Part shown: piece by piece, positions 1 through 8,394 of the stretch | Position numbering within the stretch: the first letter of the stretch is position 1 | Layout of the letters: each line of letters starts with the position of its first letter | Origin: Dehalobacter sp. 12DCB1 | GTDB taxonomy: Bacteria; Bacillota; Desulfitobacteriia; Desulfitobacteriales; Syntrophobotulaceae | Assembly: GCF_004343605.1 (NCBI RefSeq) | Contig: NZ_POSF01000018.1 | Coordinates: 62,001-126,000, forward strand | DNA: 64,000 nucleotides | Direction of reading: 5' to 3' | Made by a program: the position numbers and the translations under genes | Notes under the pieces: model-generated | The model's input: the letters and a program-made list of their open reading frames with translations, nothing else | Told to the model about the DNA's origin: nothing | Database searches by the model: none

Positions 1-2
1 TT

Positions 3-56
3 GGAATCATCTTAGCCGGAGGCTTACTGAACTATACCAAAGAGGCTGGCAAATAA
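3..56 (+). CDS. 3' end of a membrane protein (possibly DMT/EamA permease)
   Basis: Only the last 17 codons of an open frame entering from the left edge are present, reading GIILAGGLLNYTKEAGK before TAA. A glycine-rich hydrophobic segment followed by a short charged tail is what the final helix of a DMT/EamA-type permease looks like, but so little is visible that the family is a guess. A strong hairpin follows about 45 bases later. Confidence 0.35.
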   Translation, partial: GIILAGGLLNYTKEAGK

Positions 57-98
57 GTTTTGTCTAAGAAAAACTCTCCTGCTTGTGGAGCCCACAGC

Positions 99-147
99 AA
101 AAAGCCCGAAGGCCAAGGAAGTATAACTCCTTGAACTTCGGGTTTTT
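99..147. terminator. Bidirectional intrinsic terminator
   Basis: The outer arms AAGCCCGAAG and CTTCGGGTTTTT enclose a second stem, CAAGGA with TCCTTG. T-rich runs flank both outer sides, so it can stop both the gene entering from the left and the HD gene converging from the right. Confidence 0.75.
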
Positions 148-257
148 ATCTGGTTCGAATAATCTTCTTGTTTGAATACTAATCTGTTCGATCATAATCT
201 TAGTTTGAATAAAAGATTATAATTCTAATAATAAAGATAGGGGCATCCCCGTCTTTT

Positions 258-851
258 TTAGCGAGTTGAAAGAGTCTGGTCCTCTTCCTGCTTGTCCGGT
301 TTGGAATCGAAAAGATCGCTGACGGCTTTCGCAAATGTAAGATAAAGCTTCTTAAAATCATCATCCACCGGAGGATGCATTAAGCTTTGCACGAGATTAC
401 GGTAATACCATTCCTGCTTCTCCCTGCCCCGGTTAAACCGCATCCAAAGCTTCTCGCCCTCTTTTTGATAGTCTTCCAGCATCGTCAGAACATTATGCAG
501 CTTGTCCGCGCAGGCCACGGCCTTGATCACCGGTATCGCTGTTTTCAGGTATTCAATGGTATGTTCTTTGCGTTCTTCCCACTGTAGTGATTTGTCCGGT
601 TCCGAACATCCCTCTACGATCAAGGCAACCTTGTTGCCAAATTTATTGCGGAGATATTCCAGATTAATGATGGTATCCTCAACGGTATCATGCAGGATCC
701 CAGCAACAACAATGTCTTCCGCACATCCTTCTTTCTGCAGGATCATTCCAACTGCATACGGGTGTGTAATATAGGGCGTATTGGTCCCTTTCCTGAACTG
801 ATTCTTGTGGGCATTTGCTGCGATGTCTATTGCGGCGAATACTTTGTTCAT
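258..851 (-). CDS. HD-domain phosphohydrolase, RelA/SpoT- or Mesh1-like
   Basis: This 197-residue protein is a stand-alone HD hydrolase of the ppGpp-hydrolase (Mesh1/SpoT N-terminal) type. Visible landmarks are H15 in AHKNQ, HP at 30-31, the metal-binding pair H54-D55 followed by VED in LHDTVED, and D116 with N120 in ADKLHN. There is no synthetase, TGS or ACT domain. The usual role would be removal of 3'-pyrophosphate from (p)ppGpp or a related nucleotide, but the substrate cannot be read from sequence. An AGGAGG site sits 5 bases before the ATG. The tail after residue 180 is charged and unlike the core. Confidence 0.85.
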   Translation of the reverse strand: MNKVFAAIDIAANAHKNQFRKGTNTPYITHPYAVGMILQKEGCAEDIVVAGILHDTVEDTIINLEYLRNKFGNKVALIVEGCSEPDKSLQWEERKEHTIEYLKTAIPVIKAVACADKLHNVLTMLEDYQKEGEKLWMRFNRGREKQEWYYRNLVQSLMHPPVDDDFKKLYLTFAKAVSDLFDSKPDKQEEDQTLSTR

Positions 852-942
852 TCTTCCTCCTAAAGGTTAACCCCAATATGATCAACTATCAATTTAACGC
901 TTTTTCGAAATCCTGTCCAGTCAAAAATGTGGGATTTGACAA

Positions 943-1155
943 CTACTCGAACACATCACGGGCCAGTACATCAATTTCCGCTTTCAGTCTGGCTGTTTGA
1001 TTCTGATCAAGCTGCCATTTACCATCATCAAATAGGATGACATCACCTTCCTTAATCCCCGCAGGAAGATCAGTGAGGTTAATATTCTTTCTGTTGTTAC
1101 CATCAAACTCCACCACAGCGACGCTGTCTTCGAAACGATCAATAACACCCTTCAT
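943..1155 (-). CDS. DUF3006 domain protein
   Basis: This 70-residue protein opens with KGVIDRFEDSVAVVEFDG and contains LPAGIKEGDVI, the pattern of the DUF3006 family. These are small beta-rich proteins often encoded next to ComEC-like metallo-beta-lactamase hydrolases, as here, where it follows the hydrolase by about 40 bases on the same strand. Its biochemical role is unknown. An AAAGGTGG site precedes the ATG. The pairing suggests it acts with the exported hydrolase, for instance as a regulator or partner; that is inference. Confidence 0.8.
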   Translation of the reverse strand: MKGVIDRFEDSVAVVEFDGNNRKNINLTDLPAGIKEGDVILFDDGKWQLDQNQTARLKAEIDVLARDVFE

Positions 1156-1197
1156 TTTGATACCACCTTTTTGAGGTAATCATGCCTATTGGTCCCA

Positions 1198-2184
1198 TTA
1201 TTTTGATGCAATCTCCAGCGTATGAAATGTCACTTCTGATCCGTCGGATACCGCAACAATCGTCCCTTCCAGATCCGTCCTGAATACCTTGACTCCCCTA
1301 TTCTTTAGCTTATCCAGTGTATCCTGTGCAGGGTGATCATAATCATTTTCTTTCCCGACGCAAATCATTGCATATTCAGGGTCTATCAGATCCAGAAAGG
1401 GCCCGGATGTTGCGTCGCCGCTGCCATGATGACCAACCTTTAGGACCGTCGACTTCAGAGCATACATGCTCACATTGCGCAGCATTTCTGACTCTGACAT
1501 TTCTCCTACATCACCAGTGAATAAAAAAGAAGTGCTGCCGAATGCTATCCTGATCACAGCGCTGTAATTGTTCAGATCTTCATAATCCGAACCGTTCGGA
1601 GCGAGTACAACGGCAGTCACACCGTCCCCTAAGTTCAGCTTCACACCTGTTTTTGCCGGTGTTATTTTGAGGCCTTTATTTTTTACCGCGCTAAGTACAT
1701 CCTTGAACGTTTCAGTCGTATGTGTTTTGCTTGGCATGATGACTTGCCCGATTTTAAAGGCATCGATTACGGCATCGAGACCCCCGATATGATCCTCATG
1801 GGGATGGGTGCCAACGACAATATCCAGTTTGCTTATTTTCTGTTTTTCTATGTACGAGATAACCGTTTCTGCATCTTCATTATTCCCTGCATCGATCAGC
1901 ATGGTTTTCCCCGAAGGGGCTTTGATAAGGATGCAATCCGCCTGCCCGACGTCAATGAAATGGACTTGAAGAGTGCCTGAGACTGGAGCAATATCCGCAC
2001 CTGAGCCGGTATTGGAGGCATTCGGATTTGACGACAGCGTACCTTTTTGATCTTTGACCGCAGTCGCTGTCTGCCGCGACTGATCCGAAAAAGTCACTGA
2101 GCTGCCGTTCAGTGAGCTGTAACCAAGTAAAACTAGTACAATTAGGCAAAGAATCGTTAGAAGTAATCTTTTTTGCTTTTTCAT
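1198..2184 (-). CDS. Exported metallo-beta-lactamase-fold hydrolase, ComEC C-terminal type
   Basis: The 328-residue product starts with KKQKR and a hydrophobic segment (about 7-24), giving a signal peptide or membrane anchor, followed by a Ser/Thr-rich linker to about residue 70. The catalytic domain carries the metal site THPHEDHIGG, then LFTGDVG and KVGHHGS, the order seen in the hydrolase domain of ComEC/Rec2 and related exported nucleases. There is no competence channel domain, so this is the free-standing extracellular type, possibly acting on nucleic acid or phosphodiesters outside the cell. It is transcribed just ahead of the DUF3006 gene. Confidence 0.88.
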   Translation of the reverse strand: MKKQKRLLLTILCLIVLVLLGYSSLNGSSVTFSDQSRQTATAVKDQKGTLSSNPNASNTGSGADIAPVSGTLQVHFIDVGQADCILIKAPSGKTMLIDAGNNEDAETVISYIEKQKISKLDIVVGTHPHEDHIGGLDAVIDAFKIGQVIMPSKTHTTETFKDVLSAVKNKGLKITPAKTGVKLNLGDGVTAVVLAPNGSDYEDLNNYSAVIRIAFGSTSFLFTGDVGEMSESEMLRNVSMYALKSTVLKVGHHGSGDATSGPFLDLIDPEYAMICVGKENDYDHPAQDTLDKLKNRGVKVFRTDLEGTIVAVSDGSEVTFHTLEIASK

Positions 2185-2215
2185 TGAGCTTCCTTTTCAT
2201 ACAATAATGATCGTT

Positions 2216-2647
2216 TCACATTTCTTTTTCATACTTTGATCTGTAATAGATTCCTGAGAATACAACAAATAAATAGGAAATAACCAATATGATAATCGCC
2301 GTCAAATCAATCTGCATTAAACCAAATGCCAGGATGATCACGCCATATACATAGATCATTTTATCATAAGCCTTAGCTTTGGCCTTATTGGTAATGGTTA
2401 GATTTCTTTCATCGTTTTGCTCAATTTCTATTTTCTTGACCTCGTCCGGATAATTTTTCAGCGCCATACTGCTAATGATTTTCCCTAAATGGTGACCGAA
2501 TAGTCCGCATCCCATACCAACACAGACGTATGGCAAGACTTGCATACTTCTTTGTGGTTCATGAATGGCCTTTATCAAAACGAACCCTATTACGATTAAT
2601 AGTATTCCTAAAATGGAAAAGCCAATTGCTTTAATATTCTTTGTCAT
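2216..2647 (-). CDS. Small integral membrane protein paired with XRE regulator (DUF2178-like)
   Basis: This 143-residue protein has two hydrophobic helices near the N-terminus (about 8-27 and 38-55), a basic cytoplasmic stretch with ERNLTITNKAKAKAYDK, and two more helices (about 96-135). The ERN..I..KAKAKAYD pattern resembles DUF2178-type proteins commonly found directly downstream of small HTH regulators. Its start lies two bases after the stop of the XRE gene, so the two are one transcription unit. Function is unknown; a regulator-membrane pair of this kind may sense membrane or envelope state. Confidence 0.7.
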   Translation of the reverse strand: MTKNIKAIGFSILGILLIVIGFVLIKAIHEPQRSMQVLPYVCVGMGCGLFGHHLGKIISSMALKNYPDEVKKIEIEQNDERNLTITNKAKAKAYDKMIYVYGVIILAFGLMQIDLTAIIILVISYLFVVFSGIYYRSKYEKEM

Positions 2648-2649
2648 AT

Positions 2650-2850
2650 TTATTTTTCCCCCTCATAAATAAATATTTCTTCAACATTCATCCCAAAGAA
2701 GCGTGCAATTTTGAATGCTAAGATGATGGATGGATTATACCGTCCATTTTCAAGTGAACCTATGGTTTGTCTAGATACTTCCAAAGCTGCGGCAAGCTCT
2801 TCCTGCTTTATTCCTCGCTGCCTGCGTATTTCTTCTAATCTGTTATTCAT
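2650..2850 (-). CDS. XRE-family transcriptional regulator
   Basis: A 66-residue helix-turn-helix protein that is almost entirely the DNA-binding domain: RGIKQEELAAALEVSRQTI followed by SLENGRYNPS. The ATG at 2850 is chosen over an upstream in-frame start because AGGAG lies at the right distance and the longer version would run through the operator palindrome. It is first in a two-gene unit with a membrane protein. The promoter overlaps a perfect inverted repeat, so self-repression is likely. Confidence 0.88.
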   Translation of the reverse strand: MNNRLEEIRRQRGIKQEELAAALEVSRQTIGSLENGRYNPSIILAFKIARFFGMNVEEIFIYEGEK

Positions 2851-2863
2851 AGACTCACTCCTA

Positions 2864-2895
2864 ATGTTTATGGAAAGTTTGCTTTCCATAAACAT
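2864..2895. promoter_or_regulatory. Operator palindrome of the XRE gene
   Basis: A perfect inverted repeat with 14-base arms, ATGTTTATGGAAAG and CTTTCCATAAACAT, around a TTTG centre. It overlaps the -10 box of the minus-strand promoter and the start of the 5' leader. A further half site, CTTTCCATAAA, lies at 2925-2935 upstream of the -35 box. This is the expected layout for autoregulation by the HTH protein it precedes. Confidence 0.75.
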
Positions 2896-2919
2896 AACAT
2901 ATTCCAGATAGAATGTAAA
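2891..2919 (-). promoter_or_regulatory. Promoter of the XRE-membrane protein unit
   Basis: On the minus strand a -35 box TTTACA (2914-2919) and a -10 box TATGTT (2891-2896) are separated by 17 bases, a normal vegetative sigma-A arrangement, about 40 bases upstream of the ATG. Confidence 0.6.
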
Positions 2920-3086
2920 GTTAACTTTCCATAAAAAAACTGGTGCTCTAAACCTGTAAAAAATTAATATCTATAAGAAAGAGGTAAAAATCAGGAAAAT
3001 CCAAGGAATTCAATCAAATCCGCAAAGTTTAATGAATTGCAGAGGTAGCATATACGGAATAGTCTGAGGAAAATCACAGGATGAGG

Positions 3087-3116
3087 TTGTTATCTGCTGT
3101 CTTCTTATGCTATTAT
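3087..3116 (+). promoter_or_regulatory. Possible promoter of the Lrp-aminotransferase operon
   Basis: TTGTTA at 3087-3092 and TATTAT at 3111-3116 are 18 bases apart and lie about 45 bases before the Lrp start. It is a weak match and is offered as the best candidate in the 311-base divergent region between the XRE and Lrp genes. Confidence 0.35.
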
Positions 3117-3161
3117 AATTTAATAATATTAATTCAGAAGCGCAGAAAGGAGTTTTCGAGA

Positions 3162-3659
3162 ATGTTGTCCGAAGATGATCGGCGCCTCCTTCATATCCTG
3201 TCCCAGGACTGCCGTCTGACTGTGGAAGATTTAGCAATTCAGACCGGCCTGACAGCGGATTATATTAAAAAGAAAATTAAACAGTGGGAAGATGATAAGG
3301 TCATCGCAAAATACGGTATCCTTATCAATTACGACCAACTGGAAGAAGACAGGGTTACTGCATTAATTGATGTCAAAGTCCTGCCCCAGCGCGGCAATGG
3401 CTACGATAAAATTGCGCAGCGGTTCCAAAAGTTCAGTGAGATTAAATCCGTTTATCTGATGTCTGGGGATTTTGACCTTTGTATCATTATTGAGGGCCGT
3501 AACATGCATGAAATCGCCCAGTTTGTTTCCGATAAATTGTCTCCCCTGGATGTAATCCAGTCAACTTCGACCCGCTTTATTCTGCGCAGGTATAAGCAGG
3601 ATGGCATAGAATTTCACGGAGAGGAAGAGAGACCGCAGCGTCTCATGATAACGCCATGA
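3162..3659 (+). CDS. Lrp/AsnC-family transcriptional regulator
   Basis: The 165-residue protein has an N-terminal winged HTH (DRRLLHILSQDCRLTVEDLA, then TGLTADYIKKKI) and a C-terminal RAM/AsnC ligand domain (VTALIDVKVLP, SGDFDLCIIIEG). The ATG at 3162 follows AGAAAGGAG and matches where family members begin; an upstream in-frame ATG has no such site. It overlaps the next gene by four bases (ATGA), so the regulator and the aminotransferase are translationally coupled. Lrp proteins usually sense an amino acid, so it may control its partner according to the transaminase substrate. Confidence 0.92.
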   Translation: MLSEDDRRLLHILSQDCRLTVEDLAIQTGLTADYIKKKIKQWEDDKVIAKYGILINYDQLEEDRVTALIDVKVLPQRGNGYDKIAQRFQKFSEIKSVYLMSGDFDLCIIIEGRNMHEIAQFVSDKLSPLDVIQSTSTRFILRRYKQDGIEFHGEEERPQRLMITP

Positions 3660-4825
3660 AGCAATACTTATCACCACTGGCTTTTAATCTGAAGCCATCA
3701 GGAATACGAAAGTTTTTTGACCTAGCCGCCACTGTAGAAGGCGTAATCTCCCTCGGTGTCGGAGAGCCTGATTTTGCGACTCCCTGGGTCATGACTGAAG
3801 CCGCTATTTTTTCTCTGGAACAGGGTCAGACCATGTATACCAGTAACGCGGGTTTGATCGAGCTCCGCAGGGAATTATCAAAATATATGGCCAAACATCA
3901 AGGCTTAAGTTATAATGCCGATCAGGAAATCTTTATCACCGTCGGCGCCAGCGAAGCGATCGACCTAGCGATGCGTGCGCTGATCGTGCCGGGTGACGGC
4001 GTGCTGATCCCTGATCCTTCTTTTGTGGCCTATGCTGCCTGTGCGGAAATCTCCGGCGCAGAGGTTCATTATGTTAAAACAAGTGCAGAACACGATTTCC
4101 GCCTGCAGGTCGAAGACCTTCAGATGGCGTATACGCCAAACTGCAAGATTTTGGTTCTGTCTTACCCAAATAACCCTACCGGCGCAGTCATGACCAGAGA
4201 AGAGCTGCTGCCGATTGCCCGGTTTGCGTCCGAAAATGATCTGATCGTTATTTCCGACGAGATTTATTCGGATCTTAACTACGGCGGAGAACATACACCC
4301 TTTGCAACTTTACCGTACATGCGGAACCGCACGCTTCATGTCAGCGGCTTCTCGAAGGCCTATGCAATGACAGGCTGGCGAATTGGCTATGTTGCTGGCC
4401 ACCCTGATCTGATTCAGGCCATGCTTAAGATCCATCAATACACCATTATGTGCGCCCCGATTATGGCACAGGTTGCTGCACTGGAAGGACTGAAATCTGG
4501 AGAAACGGCCAAACAAGAAATGGTGATGGAATATGACCGACGCCGCCGGATTATGGTTCACGGCCTTAGAGAAATGGGTCTTACCTGTTTTGAACCCTTA
4601 GGTGCTTTCTATGTTTTCCCCGATATTACAGCTACCGGATTAAACTCCGAAGCATTTGCCGAACAGCTGTTGAAGGAAGAAAAAGTTGCCGTTGTTCCCG
4701 GTACGGCCTTCGGTCCGGCCGGTGAAGGACATGTCCGCTGTTCCTACGCTTACTCGACGCAGCAGCTGCAGGAAGCATTGACCAGAATGTCCAGGTTTGT
4801 TAAGAAAAGGATAAACTGCAAGTAA
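3656..4825 (+). CDS. Class I/II aminotransferase (PLP)
   Basis: A 389-residue fold-type I aminotransferase of the aspartate/aromatic group. Landmarks are SLGVGEPDFATP near residue 32, PNNPTG at 171-176 with the PLP-contacting Asn, ISDEIYSDL near 200 (Asp201, Tyr204), the Schiff-base lysine K234 in SGFSKAYAMTGWRIGY, and the substrate Arg in VRCSYA near the end. The exact amino donor is not readable; family members handle aspartate, aromatic amino acids or alanine. It is coupled to the Lrp gene by a four-base overlap and followed by a strong terminator. Confidence 0.92.
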   Translation: MKQYLSPLAFNLKPSGIRKFFDLAATVEGVISLGVGEPDFATPWVMTEAAIFSLEQGQTMYTSNAGLIELRRELSKYMAKHQGLSYNADQEIFITVGASEAIDLAMRALIVPGDGVLIPDPSFVAYAACAEISGAEVHYVKTSAEHDFRLQVEDLQMAYTPNCKILVLSYPNNPTGAVMTREELLPIARFASENDLIVISDEIYSDLNYGGEHTPFATLPYMRNRTLHVSGFSKAYAMTGWRIGYVAGHPDLIQAMLKIHQYTIMCAPIMAQVAALEGLKSGETAKQEMVMEYDRRRRIMVHGLREMGLTCFEPLGAFYVFPDITATGLNSEAFAEQLLKEEKVAVVPGTAFGPAGEGHVRCSYAYSTQQLQEALTRMSRFVKKRINCK

Positions 4826-4867
4826 AAAGAGAGAAAATGCTTCGAATGAGGCGTTTTCTCTCTTTTT
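4826..4867. terminator. Intrinsic terminator after aminotransferase
   Basis: Arms AAAGAGAGAAAATGC and GCGTTTTCTCTCTTTTT form a long near-perfect stem ending in a T-run on the plus strand. A-rich sequence on the left flank also allows use by the converging flavin reductase gene. Confidence 0.85.
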
Positions 4868-4884
4868 ATATTGCTCATGATGGT

Positions 4885-5508
4885 TTACTTTGTCTTCCTG
4901 AAGTAAGCATACGTCATCGGCTCACCGGTACTTCGGACTTCGGCCACCGTGACTCTGCCCAAGAACAAGGTATGTGTACCGGTATCCATTGAATTCACGA
5001 CTTCTGCTTCCATGGTGGTCAGTACTTCATCAGGCAGCATGATACCGGATGATCCGCGGTGCGCTTTGATTCCGTCAAATTTATCGGTCTCTTTCCCTGA
5101 CCTGTAGCCAAATCTTCTGACGAGGTCATGTCCTTTCTGGTCCAGGACGGATACGCCGAATCTGCCGCTTTGCATGATCAGTTCATGCGTGTAGTTTTTC
5201 TTGTTAATACCAATCGCAATCTGCACGGGATCAGAAGTGATCTGGAAACAAGTGTTGGCTGCCTGCCCGTTGTCTTTGCCGTTATAGGCTGCCGTAATAA
5301 TAAACAAACCGTAGGAAATTGACTGTACCGCTTTCACAATCGCTTCCTCGGGACTTAATATGGTCTGAACAGAATTCATCGTGGTACTGCCGGCATTATT
5401 GAAGGAATCCGTGACAAAGTTGCTGGAATCAACACCGCAGACTGGACAGGTTTCGGGAGGATTATCCCCTTCATGTATGTAGCCACAAATAACACAGCGC
5501 CATTTCAT
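4885..5508 (-). CDS. Rubredoxin-like / flavin reductase fusion
   Basis: The 207-residue protein starts with a short rubredoxin-like knuckle pair (CVICGYIHEG about 5-14 and CPVCG about 21-25), then a flavin reductase-like FMN-binding domain (about 50-205; AANTCFQITSDP, GRFGVSVL, HTLFLGRV). Such flavorubredoxins carry electrons from NAD(P)H or ferredoxin to oxygen- or NO-scavenging flavodiiron proteins in strict anaerobes; high-molecular-weight rubredoxin of acetogens has the same two modules. Here the iron site is at the N-terminus. It stands alone on the minus strand with AAGGAG before the ATG. Confidence 0.85.
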   Translation of the reverse strand: MKWRCVICGYIHEGDNPPETCPVCGVDSSNFVTDSFNNAGSTTMNSVQTILSPEEAIVKAVQSISYGLFIITAAYNGKDNGQAANTCFQITSDPVQIAIGINKKNYTHELIMQSGRFGVSVLDQKGHDLVRRFGYRSGKETDKFDGIKAHRGSSGIMLPDEVLTTMEAEVVNSMDTGTHTLFLGRVTVAEVRSTGEPMTYAYFRKTK

Positions 5509-5563
5509 ATGTCCCCACTCCTTTTTGAAATAACAATCTATTTATAATTATTATAACTTACTT

Positions 5564-7144
5564 CTACATATTTTTGAACTCCCAATATACTTTTTTTAGA
5601 AAAGTATGATTCAATTCCTGCTTCATCTCTTTCATGGCTTTTTCGCGGACAAGCTCCTTAAAGATTCCGAGATTTGAACCGCTTAATCCTTGCTGCATCG
5701 CATACTGCCGGAATAGTTTCCAGTCAATCTGCACCAGATTTTCTTTCTGCCACAAAGCTACTGCAATCAATTCGGCAAAAATCCTTTCAAAAATATTGTT
5801 CTGCGCAGTGGTATGAAGTTTTCCGGCCTGATAATCTGCTTTCCATAAAATCAAAAAGTCATGGATGTTCTTTAATTCAAAGTTTCTGCCGTCCCAGCAG
5901 ACTTTCCAAACGAGCTCCGCCGCTCTGTTCTTGAAAGACCGCTTGGCAAATTCCCCTCTGAACTCCGGCATGAATACGAGTGTTGCCTGCATATGATTCT
6001 CAACAAGTTTAATAAGGTTTTGTTCCTGTTTTTTGCCAACCCCATCAAAAAACATCGAAAACGTATAGCGTTTGAGAACATCGGCCAGAAGCCTGGCGCT
6101 TGCCGCTTCATGCATCAGGAAATGTCGTTTGCCGTTTTCGACGTACACAAGACCAAAATTGGTCGGTTCACCGTCTATGACCTTTTTAAACTGCACAATT
6201 TCCGGGTATTGATCCAGTCTTGCCCCAAGGATTCGGATCTTTTTCCCAATGAAAGACTTCAGCTTATATTCCAGTTCCCGGGGTCCTCTTGTCCCGACGA
6301 TTTTAAATCCCTCAAGTGAGTAGTTCTGGTCGGCAAACTTTAGTGTCCCGGATACATGGCATTCCCGGCTAGCTACTTCCCACTTGCCGGAATCATGAAA
6401 CAGGCCTGCCAGACGCAGATAAAGATCTTCAGGGGTATTCCGAAATACGGCCATGGTATGTTCCCAGACATCCAGGGAATGATACTGATTCTGTTCAAGA
6501 CCTTTCAGCCTGGCCAATTCAGGTAAATACATATCCCAGTAACCGATTTTGTCCAACATCCGCACAGCCTTTTCGGCCTCGGTCAAAACAAGGATCCCGG
6601 CAAGTTCCGCCGTAATTCTTTCCCGAGATGTGGTACTCAGAAAAGAAAGGTCCAATGCATGCTCCCAGGTATTGGGGTCAATCTTCATTGAAAACTTTAC
6701 CGCGAATTTAACCATCCTCAAAATACGGACAGGATCTTCCCGGAACCGTTCATCAGGCTTACCGCAGGCTTTAAGGATTTTGGCTTCCAGATCCTTTCTG
6801 CCTTCCATCGGGTCATAAAATTCCCCTGACACAGGATCCTGATAAATCGCATTGATGGTGAAGTCCCTGCGCTGGGCATCTTTCTCTAGTTCTTCGGCCT
6901 GTACCACATCCACTTTGGAACCTTCCGTAAAAATGCTGACCGTCGAGAAGTGCCTACCGATTACCTGGGCAGAGAAGCCTTGCTCACAGAGGATATCCTT
7001 GACCTCTTTTGGGCTCAGTACGCACACTAAATCCATGTCCGGAGACTCCAATCCCAGGATATGGTCCCGTACCGCTCCACCTACGATCCAGACGCGGGTA
7101 TGGCGGGACAATCTTTCGATAACACTTTTCTGGAAGTCATTCAT
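5564..7144 (-). CDS. cca: CCA tRNA nucleotidyltransferase / poly(A) polymerase family with HD domain
   Basis: A 526-residue class II nucleotidyltransferase. The head carries GGAVRD at 22-27 and the catalytic PDMDL (Asp36, Asp38), followed by the RRDFTINAI motif and the RFREDPVRILR tRNA-binding helix region. An HD-type region follows (LAGLFHDSGKW near 247), and a long C-terminal part of about 200 residues is less typical. It would add or repair the 3' CCA of tRNAs. Both tRNAs in this window already encode CCA, so repair is the more likely job. GGAGGAG precedes the ATG. Confidence 0.85.
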   Translation of the reverse strand: MNDFQKSVIERLSRHTRVWIVGGAVRDHILGLESPDMDLVCVLSPKEVKDILCEQGFSAQVIGRHFSTVSIFTEGSKVDVVQAEELEKDAQRRDFTINAIYQDPVSGEFYDPMEGRKDLEAKILKACGKPDERFREDPVRILRMVKFAVKFSMKIDPNTWEHALDLSFLSTTSRERITAELAGILVLTEAEKAVRMLDKIGYWDMYLPELARLKGLEQNQYHSLDVWEHTMAVFRNTPEDLYLRLAGLFHDSGKWEVASRECHVSGTLKFADQNYSLEGFKIVGTRGPRELEYKLKSFIGKKIRILGARLDQYPEIVQFKKVIDGEPTNFGLVYVENGKRHFLMHEAASARLLADVLKRYTFSMFFDGVGKKQEQNLIKLVENHMQATLVFMPEFRGEFAKRSFKNRAAELVWKVCWDGRNFELKNIHDFLILWKADYQAGKLHTTAQNNIFERIFAELIAVALWQKENLVQIDWKLFRQYAMQQGLSGSNLGIFKELVREKAMKEMKQELNHTFLKKVYWEFKNM

Positions 7145-7239
7145 AGGACTCCTCCGAATCTCTTTTTATGCCTGTTTCTCACGTTTCAATATTCTGAGTT
7201 CCTACTTAGTTGAGTGTTCTATATTCAAGTACGTGTTTC

Positions 7240-8178
7240 TTAATACCCTGTCCTATCGTCTATAATATTGATCATTTGACCCGGGTCAGGATATTTAGCC
7301 AGATTTCTCTGGAACACTTCCCACATGCGTTCAGAGGTCTGAATGGTCCTGCCGCCGATATGCGGCGTAAGGAAGACATTATTCAGTTTCCAGAACGGGC
7401 TGTCTTCCGGCAACGGTTCTTTCCTGAATACATCGAGCGCCGCTGCGGCTATCTTCTTACTTTTAATTGCTTCGATTAGGGCATCCTCGTCGACAACCTG
7501 TCCTCTGGCTACATTGACAAATAATGCCCCGTCCTTCATCTGATGGATGAAGTCTGCGTTGACAAAGTCTTTCGTTTCCGATGTCAGCGGTAGGACAATA
7601 ACGACTACATCACTGATCGACAGAATTCCAGGCATTTCCTCCGGGGTTACAATCTTCGCGAAAGCCTGGTCCTGAGCGCCATGAAGTGATACGCCATAAA
7701 CCGTCATCCCAAAAGCCCCACACCGTTTGGCGATCTCTTTACCAATGGTGCCTGCCCCGACAATGCAGACCGAATTGCCGTACATTTCGGAAATTTTCGG
7801 TTTTGCGCTGAATATCTTCTGTTCCTGCTGTGACACAAATGTATTACCCTGTCTTAAGAGCATAAGGATACTCCAGATGACGTGCTCGGCCATCTGGATC
7901 TTGTGGGCGCCTTTGACATTCGTCAGCACGACGCCTCTCGAAATAAGCCTGTCCAGAGGCAGCATATCGACCCCTGCGCTTAAGGTTTGAATCCATTTAA
8001 GATTCGGATACAGATTAATTGTATCCTTTTTAATATCCCAGCCATACGTAAGCAGTACATCCGCTTCCGGATCTGCCTCCGTAAAGTCTCTCACCTGAAT
8101 GATTCGGGCACTCGGTCGTATTGCCAGCAGCTTTTCCAGGAGATCATCCGGTATTTTTATACTGCTCAGGATCTTCAT
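7240..8178 (-). CDS. D-isomer specific 2-hydroxyacid dehydrogenase
   Basis: A 312-residue NAD(P)-dependent dehydrogenase. The Rossmann motif is GAGTIGKEIAKRCGAFG, followed by LPLTSET, NVARGQVVDEDAL (catalytic Arg) and TPHIGG (catalytic His). The start at 8178 is chosen because GAGGAG precedes it and an upstream in-frame extension would run into the 106-bp repeat. It would reduce a 2-keto acid or oxidise a D-2-hydroxyacid; the substrate is not evident. A second member of the family lies at 18269-19240. One copy of the window's structured repeat sits 45 bases upstream of its start. Confidence 0.88.
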   Translation of the reverse strand: MKILSSIKIPDDLLEKLLAIRPSARIIQVRDFTEADPEADVLLTYGWDIKKDTINLYPNLKWIQTLSAGVDMLPLDRLISRGVVLTNVKGAHKIQMAEHVIWSILMLLRQGNTFVSQQEQKIFSAKPKISEMYGNSVCIVGAGTIGKEIAKRCGAFGMTVYGVSLHGAQDQAFAKIVTPEEMPGILSISDVVVIVLPLTSETKDFVNADFIHQMKDGALFVNVARGQVVDEDALIEAIKSKKIAAAALDVFRKEPLPEDSPFWKLNNVFLTPHIGGRTIQTSERMWEVFQRNLAKYPDPGQMINIIDDRTGY

Positions 8179-8222
8179 TGTATTTCTCTCCTCTTGTTTG
8201 ACAAATATATTCATTCGGGTCT

Positions 8223-8330
8223 GGTCTGTGCGCCACAATTCCGCTTTCGGCAGATTATGCCCTCCATGGCATAAACTGCCGCGCTCCGCATCCATGCTCC
8301 GCTTGACGCCGGACTTGTGGCACCCAGACC
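8223..8330. repeat. Structured intergenic repeat, copy 1
   Basis: One of four ~106-bp imperfect palindromes in this window. The ends GGTCTGTGCGCCACAA and TTGTGGCACCCAGACC pair. On the minus strand it contains a hairpin with loop ATGGAG closed by TATGCC/GGCATA, and a second hairpin GCAT-GG-ATGC. It lies between the M29 peptidase gene and the 2-hydroxyacid dehydrogenase gene, with the GGA-loop strand co-directional with both. It has the same orientation as copy 3. Confidence 0.85.
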
Positions 8331-8394
8331 TAATATAGGATAATCAGGATTGTATGAAATTTTGAGTAGAGAATTTAAGAATGTTGTACTCGCG

